Source of the DNA: Hygrocybe punicea
Lineage: Eukaryota > Basidiomycota > Agaricomycetes > Agaricales > Hygrophoraceae
Assembly (NCBI GenBank): GCA_963556145.1
Contig: OY744469.1
Location: forward strand, 2,418,001-2,482,000
Length of the DNA: 64,000 nucleotides
Direction of reading: 5' to 3'
Below, piece by piece: positions 23,754-36,481 of this stretch. The position numbers were made by a program, and so were the translations under genes. Under the pieces are notes generated by a model. That model searched no databases, had not been told where the DNA came from, and saw nothing but the letters and a program-made list of their open reading frames with translations. The first letter of the stretch is position 1, and each line of letters opens with the position of its first letter.

Positions 23754-24299
23754 CGGGATATCAACCTCATCCAATCAGTACTCAGACTTGCCGCTGAACC
23801 GATTACCCCAGTCAAATCAGCCTTTCTGAAAAGAACGCAGCATGCCCTTCTTCAGTTTCCAGCCCCGAAACCCGTGGTAATCTCGATCCACCTCCAGCTT
23901 CTTCTTATCCCGCCTCATTATTTTCCATATGACCCGAAATATTCTTGCCTCTGACGCATCTTGAAGAGATCCCCACATTCGCTGGCGTACTACTCATCTT
24001 CGACTCCGGTCACTGGACTGGCTTGGCCCATGGCATACTCTCCTCGTCGCTTGTTGAATACATCGCACGTCGAGCAATACCACAGCAACTCTACAACCAA
24101 CACAGCTACCATGATGGTAACTCTTGCGATATTTGCATTTGCATTTGTAACTGTTATCATGTATGACACGCCACATAACTCGGACGTGCCTGTTTGTAAT
24201 TCTGGTCTTGTATCGAACATTCCTATAAATAGAAACATCTCTCTTTGAGGCCGCGCATGCCCAGGATATCCTACAAATTAAGAATTAAGCGAACCGCTT
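23754..24299. other. Convergent intergenic region, no gene seen
   Basis: 3' flanks of the plus-strand RING gene and the minus-strand arp8 gene meet here. Only short non-protein-like frames are present. Confidence 0.5.
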
Positions 24300-27102
24300 T
24301 TACAAAGTAGCGAGAACGGGCCTTTCGGAGCCACGCACCCAGTCGCTAGAAGTCAACCACAGATCCGCGACACCGTCCATTTTACCTAACACTGCGGCTC
24401 CCTTCCACGCCAATACACGAGGATCGACCTCTTTGGGAGGGGGAATAATCTGGACTTTTTCCATGTTAGGAACGAGAGGTGTTGCAATCGCTTGAAGTCT
24501 AGGAGCATCCGACGACAACATCGAATTCAATCGACCAATCGGTGGCAGCACGTTGCGTACCTGCTCTCCAAAGCATGCGCCATACCGGGAATGAGAGCCG
24601 TTCCGCCAATGACCAGAACAGCCTGAAGGTACTTGCGTATTTTGTCGTCCCCTCCAGCCGCTCGCGCACTGTTGAAGATAGCTACGTCCAGAGGCAGCTT
24701 GCTAGCTTCGAAGCAAACGTCAATCGCGAATCCACCTGGATAAGTCGCCACTGATGCTACGTTGCCACTGAGCGCAGGCTTTGATCCAACCTGCGCCTGG
24801 GATGGTGGTGTTGAGACAGCCGTGGACTCCCCTTCTTTATCTACGATCTCTGCGAGTCTTTCTGAAGAGGGGTCTACGTGAGCCGATGATGAGTGGGTTG
24901 AATCTTCAACAGATATCATTAGTATGTCCTGCTGCTCCTGCTTTGCGGCAACTTCAACAGGGGCCGGGGTACCTATTTAACGGCGAAACAACTCCAATGA
25001 GCGTGATGGTAGAAGGTGCAAATTCCCCTGTCGTACCTGCCGGAGGTGGCGAGGATGGGTGTTGAGCTTTCCCAGGAGTTGGATTTTCAGAAGATTCAGG
25101 ACCTACACTCGTTACAGGCAGGGGACTAGGCATCAGATGTTGAGTAGATATCATCATGGCTTGTGTCTGCCAAACGAACACCTCTTAGAACTGAAGTCAG
25201 GGGATGCACAAGACGACTTACGACATGGTCGGCGGCATGCTCCATGATTTCCTCTGAGATATCTGGGTGGGAAATAGGATGCAGACCAATGCGTTTTCTG
25301 TCGAATTCAATAAATCGGGGTTCAAAGATGCACTTGGGATGCGCAATTTTCAGTAGTCATCTAGCTATACATGCCGCGAAGCGCTGACCATTGGTGCCAG
25401 GATAATTTCATCGTATGCTCGCAGACCGTACTTTTGGCTCGGTTTGCCTGGTTGACGAACAACAAAATCGTACAGATTAAGCGCCACATCACCCTGACGG
25501 TACAAGAAGGTCAAAAAGCAGGGCACCGGGGCAAGCGTTCGTACCTCTGCCAATGTGCACAATCTCGCCTTCAGATCTTCCATCACATTCCAGTCATGCG
25601 ATCTATTTAGATCGATGTCTCCGTAAGGAAAACCAATTCGTTCCAACAAAACGTAGAGGAATTCAGTGATATCATCCCCGCCCATGTTCAGAGACATTCT
25701 CAAGCAAGTCATTGTCGAAGCGGCTGGGTCAGCGGATTGAAAGAAGAAATACCTTGTATCGGAAATAACCAGCCCTTCGTCAACACATGCAATACTAGTG
25801 GTAACTGCGCCTATGTCGACCACACATGCATTCGATATTCCAGCTCCGTATGTGGCCGCCAATGATTCCTGTATAACCAAATGACTATTGTACTGACTTC
25901 TAGTCGCAACCTACTTGCCTGTTGGACACAAGCTTGCTTAAAGCCCATGGTAACCAAAATAATATTCATGAATTCGCGGACAAAGGCTCGATCGTAGAAG
26001 TCAGGTATGACGAGGACTATAGAATGGTTCTGCTCTGCCAATTAATAATTCTATGTTTTAAATACCGGGAGAATTTTCAACTGGCCTTGTAATCGCACCC
26101 CTCGACACCCAGTGTCTCCCTCAGTGTAGTCCGAAGAATGGTCTCGATGTCGCTAAGGATAAGTTGCAGTGAATCATAATCTCGGGTATTGAAATTTGTT
26201 CCATGAATGGGCCACCGTAAGGCATAGCCTTGGCTCTGAGGATCCGCAATTCGAAGGGCCTATGTAATTACGAGGTCACTCGTTGTATTGGACGAAACAT
26301 CAAGATTCCTACCTTGTCGCCAACTAGAAAGTCGTCCACAGAGTGTTGAATCCAATCAACACGGTAAGGATCGTTGCTCTCAGGAATGACATCGGGTTGA
26401 AATTGCTCGTTGAACGTAGATGCAATGCTTGCTGCATTGGGAGTTACACGAAGCTTGTAAAACCGCATCCTGTCGCGAAGTGATACGGTGATGGCAGAAA
26501 TTTTTGTTTCAAACTAGACAAAACCGTTCAGGAGAATACCATACTGTTATTCAGACAACATACAGGGTCATCAGGAGTCAAGGGAACAGCGTACTCGTCA
26601 CCATTATGTTGCTGAGCAGAGGGTTGAGGAGCTTGCCGTCCTTTTCGCGGCCGCGCTATGCCCTCAATAAAGACTGGTATAGGAACTGGTGGCTTGGTTT
26701 TCCTAGCAATGACATTTGGTACCGCGATAGGATTTACGTCGGACGCCTTCCCTATGCGGAGCCAGCGTGACCCAGGATGAATGACAATTACCTGAGACCC
26801 ACGTCTGTGGCATTATTTTAGACTCATAACGAAAAACAGTTTGAGAAATGGCACATTTGCTACCTCTGTTCCGTCAACGGCAGATCAGAGTCTTCCGCTT
26901 GAACTTTATTCTTTCGAAAGGCCCACAGGGTTTGAGGTTCCGATTTCAAGTACGTTGTACCCATATGCTTTGGATTAGGTCTATACCAGCGTCAGTCCCC
27001 AACGTCGCAGGAACAGCAATCGACCGACGCTAGGGGCACATGAAATGTGGTGTAGCGCATGCCCGTATCATCGCGTTTGGCATTTGGGATTCCTCGAGGC
27101 AT
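24300..27102 (-). CDS. arp8: Actin-related protein 8, INO80 chromatin-remodelling subunit
   Basis: Arp8 binds actin and the HSA helix of Ino80 and helps the complex engage linker DNA. Seen: MPRGIPNAKRDDTGMRYTTF, then after a 48-nt intron PNPKHMGTTYLKSEPQTLW; FYKLRVTPNAASIASTFNEQ; LVIPDFYDRAFVREF; and the actin-fold phosphate loop region ACVVDIGAVTTSIACVDEG. These are followed by LNMGGDDITEFLYVLLERIGFPY, the insert around DWNVMEDLKARLCTL, YDEIILAPM, LVIGGTALIPGM and a C-terminal block ending PVLATL. A long Ser/Pro/Thr-rich insert (about 24780-25250) breaks the actin fold, as Arp8 inserts usually do. Start at 27102 is 227 nt from the TOR stop on the same strand. Introns are numerous (about ten). 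Confidence 0.9.
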
Positions 27103-27328
27103 TGGCCTGATGCTTGTACAAAACTGTATATCAGGTTCTGGTTGTGTTGAGGGACTTGCAGCTTGAAGCTTGGGTCGTGAGAAACGGGTGTGTCAGCTTC
27201 TAAGGTTGCCTTTCCATTACGATTCAGTCCTCAATTCGAAATGCCCCACGCACCGCCCAACACTGGGTCTGGATAGCTTAAAGTAGTGATCATTTGGGGT
27301 TGTAGGTACGTGAGTAGATAATATCATA

Positions 27329-30300
27329 CTACCAAAATGCACACCTTGGAACAAACAGTTAACTTGCGATAAAAAAAAACAACGTCACGATCACGAACCA
27401 TCCTGAGAAACATTGACAGAGATTTTCTAGTGACGTTGCCTGGATTATCAACTTGTCCACTTGCGCCGATACCGAGAGAATGACATCAAGATTGAAATCG
27501 CGTCCTGAAGATGGAATTGTGAGAATTCGCGAGAACGGTTTAGGCGATACTCACCAGTGAGTTTATGCTGAACACGGTTGTAAACGAATAAAGCTCGCTC
27601 ATTTCGGACTTCCTGTGCCCCTGGCTGTCCTTGACCTTCTGGGGGTAGAGTTAAATCGACTTCAATCAAATTTACAAGATCCTACCATTGAAGATGTCGT
27701 TCTCGTCGGCTTTCAGTTTCCGGGTTGGCCCTTGTGGATGAGCCGCCACCCGTGCAAGTTCAGCGGCATGATCAGGGTCAGTGTCTGAAGACGCAAAAAT
27801 AAGTCGTGTACTTCCTCCGTGAGGATGGTGTAATCACCTTCTGGCCTTCGGGTTTCAACCTCAGTTTGCATAAGCCTCCAGTTGATGAGTGGATCATATA
27901 CGAAAGCTTCAAGGACGGCCATGAGGGATTCCTTGTTATCGCGTAAAACCTGCATGGTAATTTCACAGGTATTTCTGAAGCTTCCTTCGATGCCGCTAAC
28001 CTAGTGGAGAATATTTAGTTCTGACACTCAAGACTAAGAAGAGATTTACCTCCATGGCATGGGTTAACATTCTTGTCAATCGAAACGGTACTTTTTCCGG
28101 GAATTTCTCACGATGCATCGCGACCTCGAAGCAGTCACCAAAATCGATGTGAACGACCTTGCCAGTACTGCGTTCGAGGAGAAGATTGGATGGATGACGA
28201 TCGCCCAAGCCAAGAATATGTCCAACCATGCTGTTAACAGCAAGCGACCGCGTATACGTAGCACGGCGTTCAAGCCAGTGTTCCGAATTGGCACTCTTGA
28301 GCCATAACACTCTGTAAAGATCTTGCCCCGTTGTATTTTCAAGAGCATACTCGAAGACTTCAACTTTTTGAAGTAGAATCAGATTCTCGTAGTCAGGTGC
28401 CATCTGTTACGAGACATTAGCTGGGTAGGAAGCTCTTTAACCGCCACTGACTTGAAGCATTAGACGATATTCAATGTTCAAGAGAACTTTCCGAGAGTCG
28501 CGGTAGTCGCGGACCAGAACGTGCAGAGTATCACTATCTTGAACCCAACCCAAAAGACCGGCATTGGGAGCTAAAGGGATTACAGGGAACCATTGAATGT
28601 GAAGACGTCGTTTGAAACTGTTCGTATCCACCGAGAGTAGAGTGTTGACAAGACTGAACAGTTGCATGACCCTCTCATCTTGGCGGAGGTCCTCGTGACC
28701 TGGGGGTTTGTAAATTTTATGAGGCAAGAACTTTTTTGGATGTCCCAACACGTTACCTTTCAGAATATATTGGTAATCTCTGCCATCGCTGCCTTTGAGC
28801 AACAACCGGCGTGGGCGTTGTTTGGAAGAAATAACTGTCAGCTTCGTCGCGAAGCTGTTGATCGTTATGACGGGGCGCCCACTTTGATATGTACCTGTAT
28901 AATAGAGAGTTACTGGCAATCAAAAATAGTGACCAGAGATTATACCCGGAACGGCCAATTCCAGATTGCGGGCTTTTAGTAATCCCGGAGATACATATTG
29001 TAGATCAAGAGTTGTGAGCTGCGGTAATTGCTTCTCCACCTTCTTGAAGACCTGCGACATATGACTCGTTAACTTCTGGTACTTCATGCAATGCAATTTT
29101 GCTTACCCCATAATATATATCCCAAGCTTTGTCAAGTTCGCTTATTTCACCGTACATACGATATCGACGGCAGGCATCATGAGCCTCATGTAAGTCGCGT
29201 CCAAACACCTGCGCAAAAGACGTCTCACGAGCAGTGGTTGGTCCCTGTGTTGCCATCATTTAAGAATCATCCTCGGACTTCACAAAGGGTGAATGAATCC
29301 AACCTGCTCTAGCATGTCATGCAAAGGCTCCAAGACAGCAATCATTCCTTCTGGATTCTTTTCAGTGTAGTAAAGCCGAGAAGCCTCTTCAAGTCCTTCA
29401 TGCCAGAGTTCATGCCAGAGAATAGCAACTCGAATGAGTTCACGGCTGACTATCAATGCCTGTGGAGAGTCAGTCTCTGCGACTCACAACATCCTCATTG
29501 CTTACCTGCGCAACAATTGTCAGACTATGCTCCCTCATCCGATCCATGATAGCTAGAGCGGCATTTTTGCGCGAAGCGCTAGATGACTTCGATGCGACCG
29601 TAAGAGGATATATCAAAGCTTGTGGGTGATGTTTGCCAACGTCCGTAAGCAAATTATTGATATTCCGTCGAATATTGATACTAGGCGTTTGAATACGGGC
29701 AATAATCTGTTAAACTCACATTAACTTATTCACACGTGAATGCAACGATAATACCTGCGGAATGACTTCGAGCCATGTATCGACTTCAACCGTGGAGAAG
29801 CCGCTGCCCATAGCATGGCTAACATCATCATGTCCGCCAAACTTGAACCACAGTGTCAACAAGCGTAACGTGTCTTGCAGTGCTTCATCATTTCGAAGTG
29901 ATATAGAACGGAAGAAGCCTACCGAAGAAGCATAAAGATGGCAAACAATAAAATTATCAGGACACTTACCCCCCACAGCTTGCACCACATGTGCTGCAAG
30001 TCCATTCCCAGGAATATCAACCATTTTATTCTGAGCCTGATTTTCCATATGACCAATGACTTCGAAGTTAGCAAGAGCCCATGTATGCCAAGCTTTATAC
30101 CATGTCGGATCGTAGTGTGTTGCCAGGAAATAAGCATGCAATATATCATCGACATTTTTCTGTAGCGTACCGTCAATTCCAAATGGATGCAACTCTAGGG
30201 GCTCGACCTACCAGACTCCAATCATCTTTTAGCGCTACCTGCCATTCACCCTGTTTGAAATAGCAGCGTGCGAGCAGCCGAGAAAGTTCCGCAAGCTTTT

Positions 30301-33300
30301 GTTTTGAGATTCCAGACCGTTGTGCATGTTCACTAGATTCTGTTTCAAGGTCTCTGGCGAGACTTGCAGAGAACTGGCCAAGGAAATTTAGACTATCTTC
30401 TCGAGCACCTGTAGCCCACATGTATTTCAGTTGTGCGTACACCACATTTGGGGGTGCCTTCATATGATGGTGTTCACGAAGGTGTTGAAGCTAGTATGAG
30501 TGATTAGTACGCTATTATCAATGATTTAAAGATAGTGCTTACCCTTTCGGGTGATAGTAAAGAATTGATCGTTTTTTCTGCCAGTACCATGCGATCGGAT
30601 TTGCGACACAGGTTGGCAAATTTGATCCACATAACAGGGTCGTCCTCGGGATTGAGTACAAGGGTTCGCACTTGAAGGATTCGTTGCCAAACTTCAACAT
30701 CTGGTTGACATCCTTGCAATCTGGTGGCTGTTAGTTGGGATCCATCGATACCGATGACTATCACCTTTTCATCCATGTTTTCCGCATCGTTTGCTGGCGT
30801 TCCGGTTGATCAGCGTATTGCTTGTATAAAATGATTTCTTCCAGTTCTGAAAGCATCTGCGCACGGACCATGACACTGACAGAGAATAAATAAAAATGTT
30901 AGCACGTGCGACAGAGAACTCACTTATATGACCGGCCGTAACCTTCGCCCACAAATGACGTGAGTTCAGGATCCAGAAGGTCGCGTGCCTTTGAAATCTG
31001 TGCCAAAGCTTTAGGGAATTGATTTTGGTGGACGCAAAGGATGGCACGGTAGAAAGCTCGATCCGGAGAATCTGATCTCATGGTTGCGATATAATCATCC
31101 ATAGAATCCCACTCGTTTAAGGACCAAGCAGCAGCAGCAGCCATAGGAGCAATTTCCCGGCGGTCCTCCGGATTCGCATTAGTCCAACATTCCTCAACCT
31201 GTGTGGCGAGTTGGTCCCATTCGCCCAGTGCATGGAAGCACCTCATTCGCGCTATTTGTATTTCCGATGCACCCGGATCATCTTGAGCTTTCTTATCGTA
31301 GGCTGCCAACGCCTCCTGCCACCTGCCGAGTCTCTCATACCATTTCTCGTGCTTCGTCACATCATACTGTTCTCGTGCAGTAATCAGAGTGCCCCAGGCA
31401 GCATCATGTTGTTGAAGTTTAGTATTGATTCCAATGAGCGCTTCAATGATTGCTGGTGATGACTCCGAGAAAAACTCGAGCTCTTTATAATGCAGAGCTT
31501 TTGCGTACGCATGAAACCTCATGGCATATTCTCCAAGGGTTCGATGTTCAATAGGAAGAGGTTTTTCTTCGTGCTCCATGAATTCGGCGAGATTAAGCAA
31601 TCGATGGGTGAGATCGGACGGTGCGGTATGTGATGTAATGGCAAACTCGATGGAACGGACAAGATCTTCCTGTATGTCGTCATAAATGGAATATATCATG
31701 GAAAATTGTCGAAAAATTCAAACCTGGTATTGGTCATAGAGCTCGCTCCAACAGGAGATGAAAGCAGCATTGAAAAGTTCCTTGGCGAGTGGAGGATGAA
31801 TGTCCACAAGACTCATGCATGCACGCAAAGCATGTGAAGGGGATTCTTTCATAAATTCAACTCCAAGACGATGCATCCATTCAATCCAATCTTCCCGAGT
31901 GGAAATTTGCGATGTATCCCACGCCTGCTTAAGATGCTGCTGATTGACAGTCATCTTCGTAGCTTCAGCGGGAGCAGAGAACTCCGGTGCGTTGTCGCTT
32001 AACCTATGGTGGTATTAAGAGTAGAAATAGGGAATCGAAGGAAAATGGACGGACAGAAGCTCCAGAACGCCTGACTCCTGTGGTAAACGTTCTCCATTGA
32101 GGAGTTTGGAAATCAGGCTCTCGTATTTTGGATGTGGAATACGATTACGAAGTAGGCACTGAGAAAAAAGGGTATGAGTACGACGTCGTTTTGACGTTTT
32201 GCGGCATAATTTACCTTGTTGATTGTTGGAACAAAAATCGCGAAGTCAGACCCGAGCTGGATGACCAAGGAACATAACGTATCCATAACTGCCATACGGA
32301 GTTCATTATTGGAGGACTCCAGGACCCGGACGAGCGGATGGACGATGCGAGAAGCATGATCCGAGAAATTGACCCGTCTAGATAAACCATCAATGGTTTG
32401 TATCGCTCTCTTACGCAAAGCCGTTGTTCCGTCGGGTCTTTCGTAGGATTTGACGATGATTGGAATAACGAGATGAAGGTATTCTTCGATATTCGCTCCG
32501 AAGGTCAGAAAGGCGTCAAATGTCTTAATTTGAGTGTTCATCTTTTTTTCGTTGAGATCCCCATCAAAGAGTTTGAGTATCAGTGGAAGGATGTTTGGAA
32601 GGAAGGGTTTGAATTCGGCATCAAGGGCCTTACCCAGGGACTCGATGAGAGATATTATGGGTAATTGCAAAGAAGGATTGTCCCACAACTCGGTTGCAAG
32701 CCCGAATACTTCTGGCATGTAGTTACGAACGTGCTGCTTGATAATACCAACGAGGATGGCAAGTTGCTGTAAGTGAAATTCTTGCAGGCGTGCAGTAGAA
32801 GAACGGGTAACAGAGGCAAATGCCGGAATGATCTAAGGATGATCCATCAATGTTAACCACTAGGATTGTGGAAGAGAGATTCACTTGGGGTAAAAATGTG
32901 ACACATTTCAACCCTTGGGTTTTGAAAATGGACATGATAGCTTCAATAACTGTGTGATGGTGGCCGCTAAGTGCTTGATCTTGTAAAATGGATAGAAGCG
33001 ACGTGAAAACGACGGTCTGATAGTACTCATCAGAAGCAGTAGCGTTGTTGCTGTGAGTGACAGGAACCGCGTTGACTGCTGCCACAGCAGTCTCATTCAT
33101 CGCCTCTTCTTCTGGTTTACTCTGAGTGAATGGCTATCAAGGAGATAACCGGAACGATTGAAAGAATGTTACCTTGCGTCTGTATGGATCCAACGCACCC
33201 AGAACGCCGAGAACTTTCACAACCTCTCGTCTTACGCCTTGAGGTGTTTCTGTTTTCAGGATTCTGCCTAGCAGCTGTAACAATTGAGGATGATCCACGA

Positions 33301-36068
33301 GTGGAGCAATTACGTATCCGGTACTTGAACATACTTGCCCGAGGGTATGCAAAGCGGCATCTCGTTTAGCATGGGATGGGTCGGACAACCTTGTCATAAT
33401 AACCTGCATGAGTTCAGGAACATGAGGCATAGCATCTTCGCCTCCGACACAAGCTAATTCCCCCAGACACATGAGAACATTTGCCGCAACTGTAGGATTG
33501 GTATCGTTTGCCTTTTGAAGGAGCACCCTTAGCATAGGTAGGGCATAGGGTTTGATAAGGCGCTGAGTGGCGCTGACTAGAAGTGTTAGTAGTCGGGTAC
33601 ACTCTTCCCGGTTTCGTCTGTAGCGTGCGTCATGCATAGGAAAATTTCCAACATGATTATAATAAGAACATACATAACAGTGGAGTATTCCAATTCAGTC
33701 AGAAGTTGGATGAGAGCTTTACGGAGAGAGGGCATGACATAGGCCGGGTTATGTTTTGCGAGACGACCGATTAGCCCAACAGCCGTGACACGATTTTCAA
33801 ACACCTCGTCGTTGAGGGCAATGAAGAGTGATCGTACATTTTCGGCCTGGGCAAGATGTTTATCAAAACGGTCGTAAAGAGAAGAGAGCACGGTCTGCCT
33901 GATACTAGGATCTAATAACAGGGTCGAAATTCAATATCTAGTATGATTGGAGAAGAGGGTGGAGCCACCTGGATCGGCTATTCCAACCGTCAGAAGTTTA
34001 TCGAGGACATCGCTGATGATCTCAATTGCATGGCTACTTGCTTGAAAACAGATTGGGTCGCGAACGAAAAGACGACAACAAGTCAAGGCCGCAGCGCGTC
34101 TCACTTCTGCGTTGTCATCTTCAAGGTAGGGGAGCGCGCAACCACGGACAAACTCATTCAAGACGTGACCTGCCAGTTCGTCAAAGAAGATAGAAATAAG
34201 GGGTTCTGCGGGAAATATTTACCACTAAAATCAAACGAGCCCAGCGTTGACAAAGCGAGGGTGGTCAATTCCGGACTTTTCCCATTGCCAGACGCCTAGA
34301 AAGAAGTCAGCAAGACAAATAGCAGTCAATCTGCTCAACCTACTCGTGCAGTACCGAAGTCTCTTGTAATGGTAGCTATATCGCTTCGTGTAAGAGAGGG
34401 AGGGACTCCCAGAGGTTTATATGTCTGGCCGCTGAGGATAATCGATAACAGATCAAGAAGACGGTCTGCGGACAATAACATTCAGGGGTTGTGTGGTAGC
34501 AAATTCGTATCATACCTTGAATGGTCCTCAAAAGCGGCGGAATGTGACGCGCGATGGCGACAAGTGCTTGTCGCAGAGGCTCACTCAATCCACATGCAAA
34601 CATCAAGTCCAGTTGATCATGTAATAATTTAGTTAGATTTGGGCCAACTGCTGACGCGAGCATCCCGATACATTGAAATATTGGTTCTTCGGAAGGTGAA
34701 TTCTTTTTTCTAATCCAGCACTGAGACACGAGGTACGAGAGGGAGAATATGAAACACACCCTCTGTTTTGAAGGCCGTCCTTAATCTGCGTCATGATGGA
34801 ATCCAAGAATGGCTTCATGTCACTCCCTACGGCGGCAGCGGTGTGCCCGATGGCAATGAATGCTATCTCGGCTGTGTCTGAATTAAAGTTGGAATAGAAA
34901 TGTCAAGGGAAAAGCCTACCAAAAGATCGCTCATTCGGTTTCTCTAGTTGTGTCAGCAGATGAGCCATAGCCTTGTGTAAAAAATGTTCAACAAAAGTTT
35001 GGGTGTCGTAGGCAGCAAGAGTAGGAATCAGAGTGATGACCATCTTTTTAACGAGATTGTCCCTGCTTGACCTGAAGCCAAGGCTTTGATCCGCAGTATC
35101 CAAAAATGTTTCTTTCATGAACTAAACTTTATCAGGCTACGTCAATGAAAATATGGAAATCGGAGAACCGACCATGCCCCCGTGTAGCAGTAACTCGCGA
35201 TACGTTAGCAATGACCCATGAATGATTTCGGGCTGAGACATCTTGAGTCCTAATTGAGCATCCTGCAGGATCTTGGCCAAGTAGGAACTGCGCGATTGTC
35301 GTTCCCGCTGCGTCACGATCTCCAAACAAGCGGCTAAAAGTTCTCCAGCTCCTTCCCGAACAATGAGTCGCGGATCCCTGAGAGGTATTAGAATCTTCTC
35401 AAAGACAAGACTGATATGGGAGTGGAAATATGTTGGACTATGCCTGGCGAGTTCCTTCAATATGAGCACGCCTGCGTATCTGGGTGAGTCCTGCTTGTCT
35501 CCCTGTAACATTTCGATCGCGGCAGGGACTTCTTTATCCATGAATCCTTCTCCAAACACAGCTCCACCAATCTCAGCAATTTGGCCGAGTGTCTTGGAAG
35601 CTGCAAGCATGATGTTCACGTCATGATGAGGAAGAAGCGATTTGACATAATTGTAGAATCGGAACAGATTCCTCTTTGACTCTATGGTCTCTTCACCGTC
35701 AATATCTAGTAGATGGTCTGTAGCCGGAAAATGAGTCACTGGGAGTGGGCAGAGGCGCAACACTACGAACCAATGGCCAACAAGCCACCCAGCCTTTCTA
35801 CGTTATTTTGGCTGTGAATAAGGTCAAACAGGCGTCTATTGATCGTATCGTCCCATAATTTGGCAGCTGCGTCAGAAGACATTTCTGCGACGGTGGTTGC
35901 GACCTAACCCAGCGTCAGCGTGAACAAATCCGATTATCAGGTATTGGAACATACATAGCGGCGCAGCTCGACAGCCGACTTCAATCGAATATCATGGGTT
36001 TTATGTTTGAGGCCTTGAAATATTTGACTCAGAATATCCGTCTGAGGCGACTGTATCGTGGACGCCAT
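27329..36068 (-). CDS. tor: TOR serine/threonine kinase (PIKK family)
   Basis: Central growth kinase of TORC1/TORC2. Seen in order: start [20 protein letters not shown] at 36068; HEAT-repeat solenoid (to about 32000) with typical blocks such as [21 protein letters not shown] domain (about 31950-29500); FRB (about 29460-29060) with [19 protein letters not shown] and [12 protein letters not shown]. The kinase (about 28920-27990) has [16 protein letters not shown], the catalytic loop GLGDRHPSN and [24 protein letters not shown] reads [18 protein letters not shown]. The Ser before RELIRV (codon 29445-29447) that governs rapamycin binding is conserved, as is the AWDIYYG tryptophan region. A 54-nt intron (27345-27398) leads to a 16-nt last exon encoding CAFW and stop, so the tail is the usual GWCAFW. 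Around 25 introns; no break seen. Confidence 0.95.
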
Positions 36069-36166
36069 TCCTGGGCTAGCATGAGGAATGACTCGACCGT
36101 ACTTGGAAGGTGTACGGTAACCACGAATACACTACCAATACTACAGCCCATGAATAATTGAATATC

Positions 36167-36257
36167 GGCCTGATGGTCTAGTAGTATGATTCCTTGTTAG
36201 GGATGTTATTGACATCTACAATCGAGGAGGTCCCGGGTTCAATTCCCGGTCAGGCCC
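36167..36257 (+). tRNA. tRNA-Pro (anticodon AGG) with 19-nt intron
   Basis: Seen: acceptor stem GGCCTGA (36167-36173) pairs with TCAGGCC (36250-36256), discriminator C. The D arm starts GTCTAGT. The anticodon stem CCTTG (36192-36196) pairs with CGAGG (36223-36227), allowing a G-T pair. The loop TTAGGG gives anticodon AGG at 36199-36201. A 19-nt insertion at 36203-36221, one base after the anticodon, is the canonical position for a nuclear tRNA intron. The T arm is CCGGG-TTCAATT-CCCGG, with a good B box. The downstream T-run near 36267-36275 fits a Pol III terminator. Confidence 0.93.
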
Positions 36258-36263
36258 TAATTT

Positions 36264-36278
36264 AATTTTTTTTGTGTT
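36264..36278 (+). terminator. Probable Pol III terminator of tRNA-Pro
   Basis: A T-rich run with eight consecutive T begins about 10 nt after the discriminator base, the usual simple T-stretch stop for RNA polymerase III. Confidence 0.6.
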
Positions 36279-36481
36279 ATCCACCTGTACCAGAACCTAA
36301 AGGGTGAGTTTTTTTCCTCGCTACTTGTTGCGAGCGGATGAACTCGAGACATTTGCACGTCAGTCGGAACGATCTGCTCCTTTGAGCATATCATAAGAAG
36401 TTATTTAATACTGTTGCTGAACTATTCTGCATCTGGCCCATACCATCTTCATGAGCTGACGCCGATAACTTACCTTTCAAG

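Noticed and set aside
27359..27399. TOR read-through tail ([13 protein letters not shown]) as a truncated or membrane-anchored FATC
   Set aside because: A 54-nt GT-AG intron leads to a 16-nt exon encoding CAFW and stop, which matches the family end exactly, so the odd tail is intron sequence.
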